Below, piece by piece: positions 26,212-36,788 of a stretch of 64,000 bases of DNA (position 1 is the first letter of the stretch; each line of letters starts with the position of its first letter). The stretch lies in NCBI GenBank assembly GCA_021464245.1, contig JADCRB010000033.1, positions 427,720-491,719 on the forward strand, read 5' to 3'. Source of the DNA: Carallia brachiata (lineage: Eukaryota; Streptophyta; Magnoliopsida; Malpighiales; Rhizophoraceae). The notes beneath the pieces are model-generated. The model worked only from the letters and a program-made list of their open reading frames with translations, was not told where the DNA came from and searched no databases. The position numbers were made by a program, and so were the translations under genes.

Positions 26212-26460
26212 GATTGATGGCTGAGTCTGCCCAGCATCTAGCGGATTGGCTCGGCTGTAGCTGTTAGGTTTTCAACTTAGAACTGGACAGGAGGAGGAGC
26301 AGTGGGACCAAACACTTCAGGCTTTCAACGGATTGTGGACCAGAGGATCTTATCGGTGGGGACACGTCATATGATGATATTTTTTTTTTGTTACACATAC
26401 GTCATATGATGATTACCTGATCGGAGCGTTGACAGTTTACCGATCAGAAATGCTTTCTAG

Positions 26461-26644
26461 CTTTTTTTTTTTTTTCTTTTTTTTACACAAAAAGCATAAA
26501 GTATATCATTACTCAAAGATATCAGAGGACAATAAATGTGATAGCGCCATATGAGGGTTGCTAGTCTAATCTAGAGGAAGAAGGTCATCTTTAGCTTGTC
26601 TAGCAACCTAAATAGCCGCTCTATTAACACCCCTCGGTACATAA
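26461..26644 (-). mobile_element. 5'-truncated LINE stub with 15-bp target duplication
   Basis: A poly(T) run at 26462-26485 is the A tail of a minus-strand element. The other end encodes the last residues of a LINE RNase H domain: YVPRGVNRAAI, a stop, then VARQAKDDLLPLD. The element is flanked by identical 15-bp copies of AGAAATGCTTTCTAG at 26446-26460 and 26645-26659. Only the final 184 bp of the LINE were inserted. Confidence 0.9.
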
Positions 26645-26659
26645 AGAAATGCTTTCTAG

Positions 26660-27628
26660 TTATGTATAAATGAAAGGATAAACGTATATGGACAGAGAAG
26701 AGGTGGACAGGTAAAAAAAATTTTTTTATTTATATAATTAATTAATTTATTTATGTAACGAAATATTAAATTATTATAATAAAATTTAAAAATATTTATT
26801 TATTTATTTTTTTTACAGAAATTAACTAGTTTGCTATATAAATAAATCAATTTATTGAAAAAAAAAATTTACTATCTCTTCCCTGTCTTTTTTTCCATGT
26901 CCACATAATGGGATCCTAAATTACAATATATTAAAAAAACAGTGACTTAAATCATTAAATTATTAAAATATATTTAATTTTTAAAAATAAAAATAAATAA
27001 ATTATTAAATATTATTAAATTAATTAAATATTATATATCTTATTAAACATGTTTATATAATACTGTTCAGTGAGTAGAAAACAATCAAAATAATGGACTC
27101 GCATTAAAAATTAATTTTTTAAAAATTATAAACCCTTTTTACTGAAAAAAAAATACTATTTTTTAAAAATAATAATTTTTATTTTATAAATTTCGCTCAG
27201 CACATCATTTGAATTTTTCTATGAGCCAACTTAGTAACCATGCAATCTAACCATATGAATTATTCATGTATAGTATTAAAATGTAACAAATTTTTTATTG
27301 GTGTATTTAAATTAATAAAATATAAAATAATAAAAATAAATATATTTTTTCTGTTTATTTTATTTATATATAAATTTTTAATATAATTATATTAAATTAA
27401 CTATTAATTGTAACATTTTGTACAGACAAAACGCGTGGTGCTATAACTTTTCCGTTTCCATCATTTGTATCAATGTATGTATGCGACAGCCAAGTTAGGT
27501 CTAGTGGGCCCGTTGCTATACTCCCACAGCAATTTATGTCGTGCACGGATCAAAGTTCACGCCTCGCAAGTGGTGGTTTTGTCCTCACTTTTTTTTTTTT
27601 CCTTTGTTAAAATGTGTATTAGTTAAAA
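26660..27628. other. AT-rich intergenic DNA, no gene seen
   Basis: Very AT-rich upstream DNA beyond the AMP deaminase gene, with no recognisable coding or repeat structure. Confidence 0.5.
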
Positions 27629-28041
27629 TTGTCAGAATCAGGTCAGTTATCGAATTAAAAATATTAATAGGTCAAAATTCAACCAGTTGAACTGATCGAA
27701 TTGGTATTTAAACCGGTATTTAATAATATATATGTGTATAAAAGTAATTATAAAAATAATATTTATAGATAGTGATTAAATATTAATTTTTTTAATTTTA
27801 AGGATAAAATTGAAATTTTTAATAGATTTAAGACTAAATTGAACATTTAAATTAAAGTTAATGCTTAAATTATAATTTAAAATAACATTTGGAGTCAAAT
27901 TGTAATTTATAAATTTTTTAATTTTATAAGACCAGTTCAGCCGGTTCGGTTTTCACCGGTTTTTACCAGTTCTTGACTGATTTTTTCAAGTTTTGACCGG
28001 TTCAATTGGTCCGACCGGCCGGTCCGGTCCAGTTCTGACAA
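27629..28041. mobile_element. Candidate MITE with TTGTCAGAA termini
   Basis: Begins TTGTCAGAA and ends TTCTGACAA (9-bp inverted termini). Subterminal regions are rich in CCGGT, GACCGG and AACCGG words, as in many plant non-autonomous DNA elements. Size is 413 bp with an AT-rich centre. No target duplication could be defined. Confidence 0.45.
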
Positions 28042-28084
28042 CAGTGGTATTAGCTCACAAATTATAAAATAAAAGTAACTTATT

Positions 28085-29182
28085 ATTTTTTTTTGTATCT
28101 TTGTCTCTCACTGAAAACAACCATCAATAGCCCTTCTTTATGTCGACCAATTATAATGGTTAGTCACTACTGTCGACCAGCTTCCCTCCTCTCTTTCCTT
28201 CCATTCTTTCCTCCTCCACCTCCTTGTCGTTTCTCAAACTCACCCCTCCTCCTCCCCCTCTCCTATTCCCCTTTATTTTCTCCATCCACCATGGTAGTTA
28301 TTGTTTTTTTTCTAGATCTAGCTAAATAGAGTACCCATGACTTTTTATCGCTGGATCCATCATCCCTTCGTTGTTGTCCTCAATTTCACTGCCATCATGT
28401 CAGCTCCAACAACGGTGTCGCCGTGTTGGCAAACGCCGACTGCGCACTGCGCCACCAACCGCCGCCCGTATCCCTTGTTTGAAGCTGAGGATGGTGCTGT
28501 CGACGAAGTCTCCACTACTAGAGTCGATGCTGCTTGTGTCGCCGGAGAATAGAGCTCCCAGAGCTCCCACATTGCAACCTGCATCATTGTCGCCGCCCTC
28601 ACAGCTGCCGAGGAAGAAATCGGCACCTTACTGGTGCTGTTGCTGCTCATGCTGCTGGCCATCCCGTTGCCGGCCTTACTGTTTCCTCATCGGCCTTGCT
28701 TTGCCATTAGCGACAACGCTGTCACCGTCTGCGGTCGTCGTTGCTCCTGGATTTGTTAGGAGTGACTGTAGACTTTTTTAGGATTATGTGTTAGGGTGCG
28801 CTAAGATGTTGTGTTTTGGGATATGTGTGTTGTTGTGTTTTTGGACATGCATTTTATTACGTTTGTATTTTATTGTGTTTTAGTAGCTTAAAATTGTGGG
28901 GAATCGTTACTGGACATATCCGGTAGGTTTTCGTTGTAAATCTGTTGAGGTGCGGTGGTGTTTACTTCTTTATACAATTTAGTCCGGCTAGTCTGGTTTA
29001 TACCCTCATCCGAGGGATTGGTGGATTTCAAACCCTATTCGTAAATAATCATTTTGACCATGTTGATTGTAGGCTATTGTACCGTCTATTGCTGTTTTGT
29101 GTAGATTTTTCCGACGCCTTTATGTCGGTCTGATGTACGGAATTTGTGTAAATTAATGCAACGATTTCCTTTGACTTAAAAA
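28085..29182 (+). mobile_element. Possible 3' end of a LINE or other retroposed sequence
   Basis: A block with base composition unlike its AT-rich surroundings: CT- and GC-rich at first, then a GT-rich trailer ending in an A run at 29179-29185, as in the 3' UTR of a LINE. Both sides share a variant of AAAGTAA(C/T)TTATT (about 28071 and 29183), possibly a degraded target duplication. Open frames inside (28337-28552, 28371-28781) match nothing I know. Confidence 0.3.
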
Positions 29183-29555
29183 AAGTAATTTATTTTTAAA
29201 GATATCACATCCTATTTTTCCAAAATTATGACTTACAATTTTTAAGGAAAAAATTATGTAGGTATGTAATAATAAGTATAAAGTTAATACATGAGATCTA
29301 ATCTATTAAATCATGAAAAATGCATTAATTTTGAAAAAAAATGATAAACAATTTGATTAACTACGTATATTTTATATACTACAAATTATGTGTCTACATA
29401 ATTTTATTCAATTTTAACAATAAAAATTTAAATTCTAGTCAAAGTCTCTCTAACAACTCATAAATGCTTTTATTACACAAATAATATAGATAATTTATAA
29501 CTTTATAGAATTAAATATAGGTTTATTTCTTTCGTCTTTTAATTTTGTGTAACCA

Positions 29556-29880
29556 CTTAAGGTGATAATTCATTGATAAATCAGCGTATTTTCACACTTA
29601 TGCTCTGAATTCGAGTCTCCACGTCTGCACTCTTCTCTAACAAAGGGGTGAGTGGTCGCTGAGAAAGCTAAAAAGGGTAGCACGGCGATGAATTCTAAAT
29701 TGAGTAATAGTTGTGGCCTTCTACAATGGAGTCACATTTGGCTCTACCAGCGTTCAAGTGGAGGGTCTACCCCTTTAAGAGCGGTTGAATGAGGTAATTT
29801 CAAATGTGATATACTCCAGTTTTAACCTGCAAATCTGATAACTGACATACTAGTGATAGATCTTTTTTTATTGTTCAAAA
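29556..29880 (+). mobile_element. tRNA-derived SINE, copy 1
   Basis: Contains a box-B-like element (GAATTCGAGTC near 29608) downstream of a degraded box A, and ends in a T-rich tail. It shares order and wording with the copy at 31061-31390: GCGTTCAAGTGGAGGGTC versus GTGCTCAAGTGGAAAGTC, and CTGCAAATCTGATAAC versus CTGCATATCCGATGAC. Confidence 0.55.
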
Positions 29881-29935
29881 ACCAAAAACTCTGTGTAGTT
29901 TTAATTTACATTATAACACCAATGGTTTTAATTTA

Positions 29936-30538
29936 GGGTTACTATCAAAAATAACACCACCTTTGTGTTTTTGTACAAATCTACACGATTTTAAAAACTA
30001 ACAAAATCTAGCACATTAATTATTTTTTTACAAATCTAGCACAACCTTTAACAATAACAAATCTAGCACATTTCGATTATTTTCTAACAAATCAAACAAT
30101 TTTTCAGTTAAAAATAATTAGTTAAAAGTAATTGAATTCCTTAGTATACACATATAACACATTTATGTCTAAATCTGATACAGTTTAAAACTCTCAAATG
30201 CTATATGTGCATATATGCATACTGGAGATTCGATTATTTTTAACTAATAATGTGTTAAATTTGTTAAAAAATAATTGAACGTCAAAATCAAGTACAGTTT
30301 AAAACGCTCAAATACCATATATGCATGTGTGTATACTGGAGATTCGATTATTTTTAATTGACTGTGTGCTAGATTTGTTAAAAAATAATTAAACTGTGCT
30401 AGATTTGTTAATTGTTAAAAATTGTGCTAGATTTGTAAGAAAATAATTAAACTGTGCTAGATTTGTTTGTTTTTAAAGGTGATGCTAGATTTGTAAAAAA
30501 AAAAACACAAAGGTGGTGTTATTTTTTAATAATAACCC
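29936..30538. mobile_element. Fold-back MITE with long inverted termini
   Basis: The left end GGGTTACTATCAAAAATAAC, followed by ACCACCTTTGTGTTTTT, is mirrored at the right end, giving inverted repeats of about 50 bp with few mismatches. The interior repeats the word GTGCTAGATTTGT in both orientations. It also holds a tandem duplication of about 120 bp (about 30170-30355, each copy containing ACTGGAGATTCGATTATTTT). No coding capacity. Confidence 0.7.
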
Positions 30539-31060
30539 TCAATTTTAAGAATTAAAATTCTATATCATGATTTTAATTATTTTAAAAATCTTTTTAAATT
30601 GTAAAAAATTTAATGTACAAATACTATGGAATTTAATCTTGTTAACTCACCATGTTTTTCTTTTTTAAAAAAACTTATTAGAATTTATAATTTGTGAATT
30701 TTTGTGGGTTCAACATAGAATAAAACTAGTCAGCCACTAAATATAAGATTTGGTCTTAGAGTTTCAAACTCTTATGTTTAGGTCTACCAATCAATTGCTA
30801 AAGACGTAAAAATACCCTAAACATAGTTTTTTTGTTACAGAAATGGTATCTTATTGTTAATGAGTCATATCAACAATCAGTGGAATGAGGAACGACATCA
30901 AAAAAGTTTGCACCCAAGTATTTTCATCATTGTTATTATTTTCTAACAAATAAACAACACTGGCCAAAACTTTAACAAGAGTATAAGACACCTTATAATC
31001 GTTCATTTATGCTCAAACCATCAAAAAACAAAATCGACACTTTTGGAACGAATAAAAAGG

Positions 31061-31390
31061 GTGCAGCCACCACCTGAGGTGGTAGCTTGGTTGTTACTCA
31101 ACGTGTCTTCCCCGCTTACAACCTAAGTTCGAGGCCCAATATCCACGTTTGAAGGTAATGCCCTTCTTTGACCGCCAATTTGACTGTGTGCATGCGGATT
31201 GGTTTTAGATTCGACAATCGTTGTGGTCGGTTTGGAGGAACTCGCTCGGTCCCAATAGTGCTCAAGTGGAAAGTCACTTCTTATGAGTTGGGTTGAATGA
31301 GATACACACACGAGAACGCTACAATCTTGATCTGCATATCCGATGACCGATATAACTGCGATGAATCTTTTTTCGTTGGTCAAAAAATAA
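31061..31390 (+). mobile_element. tRNA-derived SINE, copy 2
   Basis: Starts GGGTGCAGCC. A box A (GGTAGCTTGGTTG, about 31080) and a box B (AGTTCGAGGCC, about 31126) are spaced as in a tRNA promoter. The element ends GCGATGAATCTTTTTTCG. AACGAATAAAAA occurs just before the element (about 31049) and again at about 31423, a possible but not tight target duplication. A shorter relative may lie at about 31505-31630. Confidence 0.6.
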
Positions 31391-32616
31391 AAAGACACAT
31401 CCTACAATCTTTCATTTTTTAAACGAATAAAAATGGTAATCGTCGTTATATAGATCATTACATCTGTAGACCGAATTAAGAGATCATTCATTGACATGTT
31501 CATTCGATCTTTCTATAGGGAGGATCTACTACTCAAAAACTGATGGGTCCAAACGCAACTCCGCTACAGCTTACTCGGCAATTGTCGAATCGTAAATCTG
31601 ACATCTAATGGTCACCAGATCTTTGAAGCTTAACATTAGGGTAAGGGCACCTAACATACTTGCTAGGGGAATAGTTGAAATGAGATTCAAACCGTGGGCA
31701 ACTATGTAAAAATACATTAAATCATTATTTAAGTTACCACCTCAAGTAATACATAATTGACAACCTTACGAAAAAGTGCCAAATTAATTCAATTTTGGCA
31801 TACTTGTGGTATGATTTTTTTTTAATTAAGAGACTAATTAGGTTATGAATTATATAAAAAAAAACAATTCTTTTTATTTTTATAAATATCATAATCTTTT
31901 TATTGAAATTAAATTTCGAGATATTGAGAATATAAATCTAAGTTCTTAATTATTAAGAAGTTTTCTGAAGGAGATCCTTAAGTATTGCCTTGTTTGCTTT
32001 GCATGGAATTAATGGCAAAAGTAATATCCTGCATTGTCCGAACTTTCATCGACTAAACCCATCATATGAGCCTAGATTAACCGATCCACATCCATTTCCA
32101 ATAGGAAGAGTCGTCTCTGCGTTTTCTAACTTACGAATGCCTTCTTCCTGCTATCATTACTTGTTGTATTGATTTTTCCCATATACCACTTTCTGCAACA
32201 AAATTGATTACATCACTAACATATTCACACATGATCCGAAACAAACTTTGCACAATTACACTTACTTGAAGATACCATACGCAGTAACTGTTTTTTTCTC
32301 ACAAGCTGCCTCTTTCTCGTTCCTGCATTGAGTAACTAATATTGCTGCACTTCCTATGTCTTGGTTTCGTCTATGCTCCAACTCCACAACAGTTTCAGCA
32401 CCCTCTTCACCCAATTCACCTGTTCCTAAATGGTTCAATGAATCTCCTTCCTTACACGCAATTTCACCTAACACCATAACATAAATATCATCATCGAAGT
32501 TACATTTTTTTCATTAATTTCTTTTTTTCTTTTTCCCACATACACATCTCATTCCACTGCCACTATAAAAGTGAGCTACTCCTGTTCATTCAACAACTTG
32601 GATTTTCATCATTGAC
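31391..32616. other. Intergenic DNA left of the LTR element
   Basis: Holds a possible partial SINE (31505-31630). The rest is AT-rich DNA with open frames on both strands (31990-32172 plus, 32262-32477 minus) that I could not assign. Confidence 0.4.
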
Positions 32617-33437
32617 TGTAAATGCATTTTATAATGAAAAAAAAAAAGAGGACTTGGTCATGGTTGGCAGTTGCCAACCTTGAAAATCAAGGTCGGCAAC
32701 TGCCAATTCAAATATGGCAGGCCATCAACCCTTTGGGGTTGGTGGCACAGTCCACTTTGAGGGCCTATAAATAGGCCCTCACCCCAGTTCAATAGAGATC
32801 ATTCAGCAAATCTGTAAACAGAAAAATTTAGAGAATTTGAGAGAAAAAGAAAATTTTGAAAATCTCTCAAGAAAATTTCTCTTTTTCTTACGTGCTTTTA
32901 CTCTGCAGTATACTCTACTAACTCCTTTTTGAGAGATATTTCAGGGGTAAGTCCCAAAAAATTTGCTGTTTCCATTTCTAAAGTTATTTTTAGATTTATA
33001 TTCTCCGATCGCTGTAGATCTAAATTTATGAGAATATAGATCTGAAAATATCAAATTACTTCAAATCCGGCTGGGATTAAGCCTTATACGGCCCTCAGCA
33101 AAATCCAGGCAGTTCATCCGAGAACAAGTCCCTTCGACCCTCGGTGAAATTAAGCCAGATCGGCTCAGATCAGGTCTCTGCAGTTCTTAACCGTAGTCAA
33201 AACGTCCAAATCAGATCCAGTTTCAGTCTACCTAGTTCAAGAAAAAGCTGTGGAAATTATTTCTGTCAAGATCAAGCTCGTGCAGCCATTGACGGAGTCA
33301 AAAATAGGAGCATTAATCGGAGGATCTACTCAGAGATCGACCCCACATAAATTTCTTTTTATTTTACAATTTTTTATTGTAATTTGTTTATGTATTTTTA
33401 AGTCTAACTGTTACAGGCTCGAAATTTACCCTTCACA
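32617..33437 (+). repeat. Left LTR
   Basis: 821 bp, starting TGTAAATGCATT. GGCCTATAAATAGGCCCTC near 32764 is the likely TATA box of the retroelement promoter. By eye it differs from the right LTR at about 15 positions plus small length changes in an A run. Confidence 0.93.
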
Positions 33438-33535
33438 AATTTTGGCACGCTCGGTGGGACCTCTCCGCCTCCCATCTTTTGCTCCTCTACAAAAAAAATT
33501 AGCAGGAATCCAACATCAACGTTGTCACAATCACG

Positions 33536-34922
33536 ATGACAAGCGCAACGAACACTGAAGACAGGATTGCAGAATTGGAAAGCAGAATTTTCCAACTGCT
33601 CAAAACTGTGGAAGAAAAGATCAACAGATCGCTGCCCTCAAAGGAAAAGCTCCAATCCAAGTTGATCTCCAGACCCACAAGGAGCGACAATATCCACCTG
33701 GTTTCACTCCAGAAGCGACACCAGCTGATGTTTTCAATGTTGAAAAACAACCAGGTAGTTCTACACAGCTGCCACCCTCAAGTTCTGTAGCTTCGCTATC
33801 TGTTTAACAATTGCAGGAAATGATAGCTAATACGATCCGACTGCAACAAGCTACATCTTTCCAAGGATCACAGATGTACGTCAAACCGTACACCAGACGG
33901 ATCGAAAGTCTCAACATGCCTCTGGCTACCAGCCGCCCAAATTTCAACAATTCGACGGACGAGGCGATCCCAAACAGCACATCGCCCACTTCGTTGAAAC
34001 CTGCAACAATGCAGGGACTTACGGAGATCTCTTGGTGAAGCAGTTTGTTCGTTCACTCAGGGAGAACGCTTTCACGTGGTTCATAAACCTTGAACCAGAA
34101 TCAATCGACAGTTGGGAACAGCTACAACGAGAGTTTCTCAACAGATTTTTCAGCACTCGGAGAACGGTGAGCATGATGGAGCTTACTAGTGCCAAACAAA
34201 GGAAAGGAGAGCCCGTTGTCGAATACATCAACAGATGGCGTGCTCTCAATCTAGACTGCAAAGATCATCTTACGGAGACTTCTGCTGTGGAAATGTGCAT
34301 CCAAGGGATGCACTGGGAGCTATTATACATCCTACAGGGCATCAAACCTCGAACTTTTGAGGAATTAGCAACTCGCGCACATGACATGGAAATAAGCATC
34401 AAGACCTCTGGAGGCACGATTCCCATCCAACTGGGCCAACATGGGGGCAAGGAAGTGATGACCATTGATGCTTCACCGATAAAAGTTGGAGCTAAAGCAA
34501 AAATGAGTCCTCCAGCGCTGGCAAATCAACCGAAACAACAAGAAAAGGGAAGGACGACCTTGCGAGAGTTGGAACAGAAGAAGTATCCATTCCCCGACTC
34601 CGACGTTCCAGACATTCTCGATCAACTTTTAGAAGCTAAGTTGATCAAACTCCCGGAATGTAAGCAACCCAATCACAAGAATCGGGTCAATGATCCGAAA
34701 TTCTGCAGGTATCACCGCACAATCAACCATCCAACCGAGAAGTGCTTCGTCTTAAAGGAGCTGATCTTGAAGCTCATAGACCAAAATAAAATCAATTTGG
34801 ACCAGGGAGACATAGTCTCAGTCAACCAGACTGCCGTCCCTTCAAATCCGTCAGAAGAAAGTCAACATGAAATTACGCTTGCATGCTGTCAACGCATCCC
34901 GACCTGGTTTATCAAACGGTAA
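33536..34922 (+). pseudogene. Decayed Ty3/Gypsy gag gene
   Basis: Starts MTSATNTEDRIAELESRI with a coiled-coil segment. The reading frame then breaks at least twice (near 33650-33790 and again near 33920, after the ESLNMPL segment). It continues as a 296-codon open frame from 34032 with the retrotransposon gag core (FTWFINLEPESIDSWEQL, FFSTRRT, ELTSAKQRKGEPVVEYINR). A partial zinc-knuckle-like motif follows (KFCRYHRTINHPTEKCFVLK). The breaks mean it is unlikely to make a full Gag protein. Confidence 0.85.
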
Positions 34923-34939
34923 ACTTCTAAAATTTACTG

Positions 34940-35090
34940 TGTAAAAAAAAAAACAAAAAAGGCAAAAAAAAGAGAAATAAAAAAAAGAAATAAAAAGAAA
35001 AACAAAAAAAGCAAAAAAAAATGCAAAAAAAAAAAGAGCACGAAAAAAAAAGCCAAAAAAAAAGAGGAAAAAAAAAGAAAAGAAAATGTC
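34940..35090 (+). repeat. A-rich low-complexity stretch
   Basis: Runs of A broken by single G, C or T residues, just after the gag stop. The lysine-rich or (on the other strand) phenylalanine-rich open frames here are compositional artefacts. Confidence 0.85.
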
Positions 35091-35380
35091 TGAAACTTAT
35101 GTGCAAGTTCGGAACCCTTCCTCAAAATTCAAATCTAGATTCGGGGGCAAATTTCAAATCCCAACTCAAAACCCAACAAAATTCAAAGCCAAACATAAAT
35201 TAGGCTAAACCCGGGCTCAAAGCCCAAATCCAAATTCCAACTCAAAGTTCAAATCCAGATTCGAGGGTAAAACTTATACCCTGAATCAAAGTCCAGCTCA
35301 GCAACTCAACAGCTCAACAAGGAGCAGCTCAACAGCTCAGCAGATCCGCAGCTTCCCAGCTGAACAGCTCCACAACAAAG

Positions 35381-35728
35381 CACTCCTGCCTCGCACGAGT
35401 ATAAAAGGCGATAATCAATCCATCACAGTTCAGCACTCCTGCCTCGCACGAGTATAAAAGGCGATAATCAATCCACCACAGTCCATCACAGTTCAACACT
35501 CCTGCCTCGCACGAGTATAAAAGGCGATAATCAATCCATCACAGTTCAACACTACTGCCTCGCACTAGTATAAAAGGCGATAATCTATCCATCACGATTC
35601 AGCACTTCTGCCTCGCACGAGTATAAAAGGCGACACCACAATTCAGCACTCCTGCCTCGCACGGGTATAAAAGGCGACACCATAATTCAACACTCCTGCC
35701 TCGCACGAGTATAAAAGGTGAACAATCC
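35381..35728 (+). repeat. Tandem array of seven TATA-containing repeats
   Basis: Seven copies of the core CTCCTGCCTCGCACGAGTAT followed by AAAAGGCGA, spaced about 44-63 bp apart. TATAAAAGG occurs at 35400, 35453, 35516, 35569, 35622, 35666 and 35710. Two diverged copies (CTCCTGGCCCG, then GAGTATAAACTG) follow at about 35739 and 36041. Each unit therefore carries a good TATA-box match, upstream of and in the same direction as the WOX frame. Confidence 0.95.
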
Positions 35729-36081
35729 AACAAACCTGACTCCTGGCCCGTACGAGTATAAACTGTGAACGGCCCAATAGCCAAAAAAAAAAAAAATATA
35801 TCGGAAGTCCCGATCTGAAAAACCAAGCGAAAATCCAAACCCAAACACTTGAGCCCAATTCAGAGTCCAACTCAAAAGCCTGAAAACTAAATCCAAATCC
35901 AAAACCCAAACACTCGACCCAAATCCAAAAATCCAAGTTTAGAAGCCCAAACACTCGACCCAAATCCAATCCAAAACCCAAAACCCAAAAATTCCAAGTT
36001 CCAGACACAGTCCAGAACCCAAATTCAAAATCCAATCCAACTCCTGGCCCGCATGAGTATAAACTGTGAACGGCCCAAAAA

Positions 36082-36089
36082 TATAAAAG
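36082..36089 (+). promoter_or_regulatory. Probable TATA box of the captured WOX frame
   Basis: TATAAAAG lies 95 bp upstream of the ATG at 36177, leaving room for a leader of about 65 bp. No other ATG occurs between it and 36177 on this strand. Confidence 0.5.
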
Positions 36090-36176
36090 CGACGGAGGGT
36101 TTGAGTCTGAAAGCTAACATCAGTCTCAACCGCTCTTCACCACACACCAGACCTTTGCTCCTCTGCCACAAGAAAG

Positions 36177-36788
36177 ATGGAACCAGTTGCAGAACCTCAA
36201 GACAAGGGAGAAGAAAGGTCACCCCGCACAAGGTGGCAACCGACCATGGCACAATTGCAAATTTTGGAGGAAATCTTCCACAATAATGGAGGTATTATTC
36301 CTAATGCATCTCAAATTTACCAACTTGTCTCACGATTGCGCCCACTCGGGGCAATCGAAGGAAAAAATGTGTTTTATTGGTTCCAGAATCAGAGAAGCAG
36401 GAAGAAACCAGCACCGAGAACTACTTTTTCCAAAGAACAGTCTGCCGTTCCGATGGTAGATCCCACCGGTACAACTTCGCCCTCAAATGAAGCAGGTCCG
36501 AGTTCTACCACTACAATGGTCTCTTCAGGCTATAACGATCAAAGCAGTAGCCTGTGGGAGCATGCGTACTGGTCCTGGTGGTCTTACGGAGTCAGCCAAA
36601 GGTTCATCCCTCCTAGGTACTTAAGTCTAGGAGGACTTTTGCTAGCAGAAAGGAGTCATTCCGGCGAAATTTTGCCTCTCTTTCCAGAATATTCCGGCAG
36701 CATCAACCAGCCGGAAAGCGACGTCAACATCATCGGCCCACCAGACGAGGTCGAGCTTGACTTGAAGTTGCCCCTCAGGCCCCGCTAG
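36177..36788 (+). CDS. WUSCHEL-related homeobox (WOX) protein inside an LTR retrotransposon
   Basis: An uninterrupted 203-codon frame, starting MEPVAEP and ending PLRPR. Residues 17-77 form a WOX homeodomain: RTRWQPTMAQLQILEEIF (helix 1), then SQIYQLVSRLRPLG, then IEGKNVFYWFQN with W68, F69, Q70 and N71 of the recognition helix. The loop between helices 1 and 2 is longer than in ordinary homeodomains, as in WUSCHEL. GEILPLFPEY (163-172) resembles the WUS box (consensus TLxLFP), and LDLKL (194-198) is an EAR-type repression motif. Both are hallmarks of the WUS clade of stem-cell regulators. Helix 3 ends FQNQRSRKK instead of the usual FQNHKARER, so DNA binding may differ. The frame lies between the two LTRs, downstream of the TATA array, and has no intron, as expected for capture through RNA. 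Whether it is expressed or selected is unknown. Host WOX genes usually have introns. Confidence 0.85.
   Translation: MEPVAEPQDKGEERSPRTRWQPTMAQLQILEEIFHNNGGIIPNASQIYQLVSRLRPLGAIEGKNVFYWFQNQRSRKKPAPRTTFSKEQSAVPMVDPTGTTSPSNEAGPSSTTTMVSSGYNDQSSSLWEHAYWSWWSYGVSQRFIPPRYLSLGGLLLAERSHSGEILPLFPEYSGSINQPESDVNIIGPPDEVELDLKLPLRPR

Noticed and set aside
28337..28781. Possible small gene (71 and 136 codons)
   Set aside because: The frames overlap, have skewed composition and match no family; they sit in a block that looks retroposed.
34934..35203. Phe-rich minus and Lys-rich plus open frames
   Set aside because: Artefacts of the A-rich stretch in the LTR element.
35381..35728. CRISPR-like regular repeats
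   Set aside because: Plant nuclear DNA; units are nearly continuous with no unique spacers, and they lie inside an LTR element.
35599..36035. Overlapping minus-strand frames with repeated CEAGVLNCGVAFYTRARQ-like text
   Set aside because: Antisense translations of the TATA-bearing tandem array, not a repeat protein.
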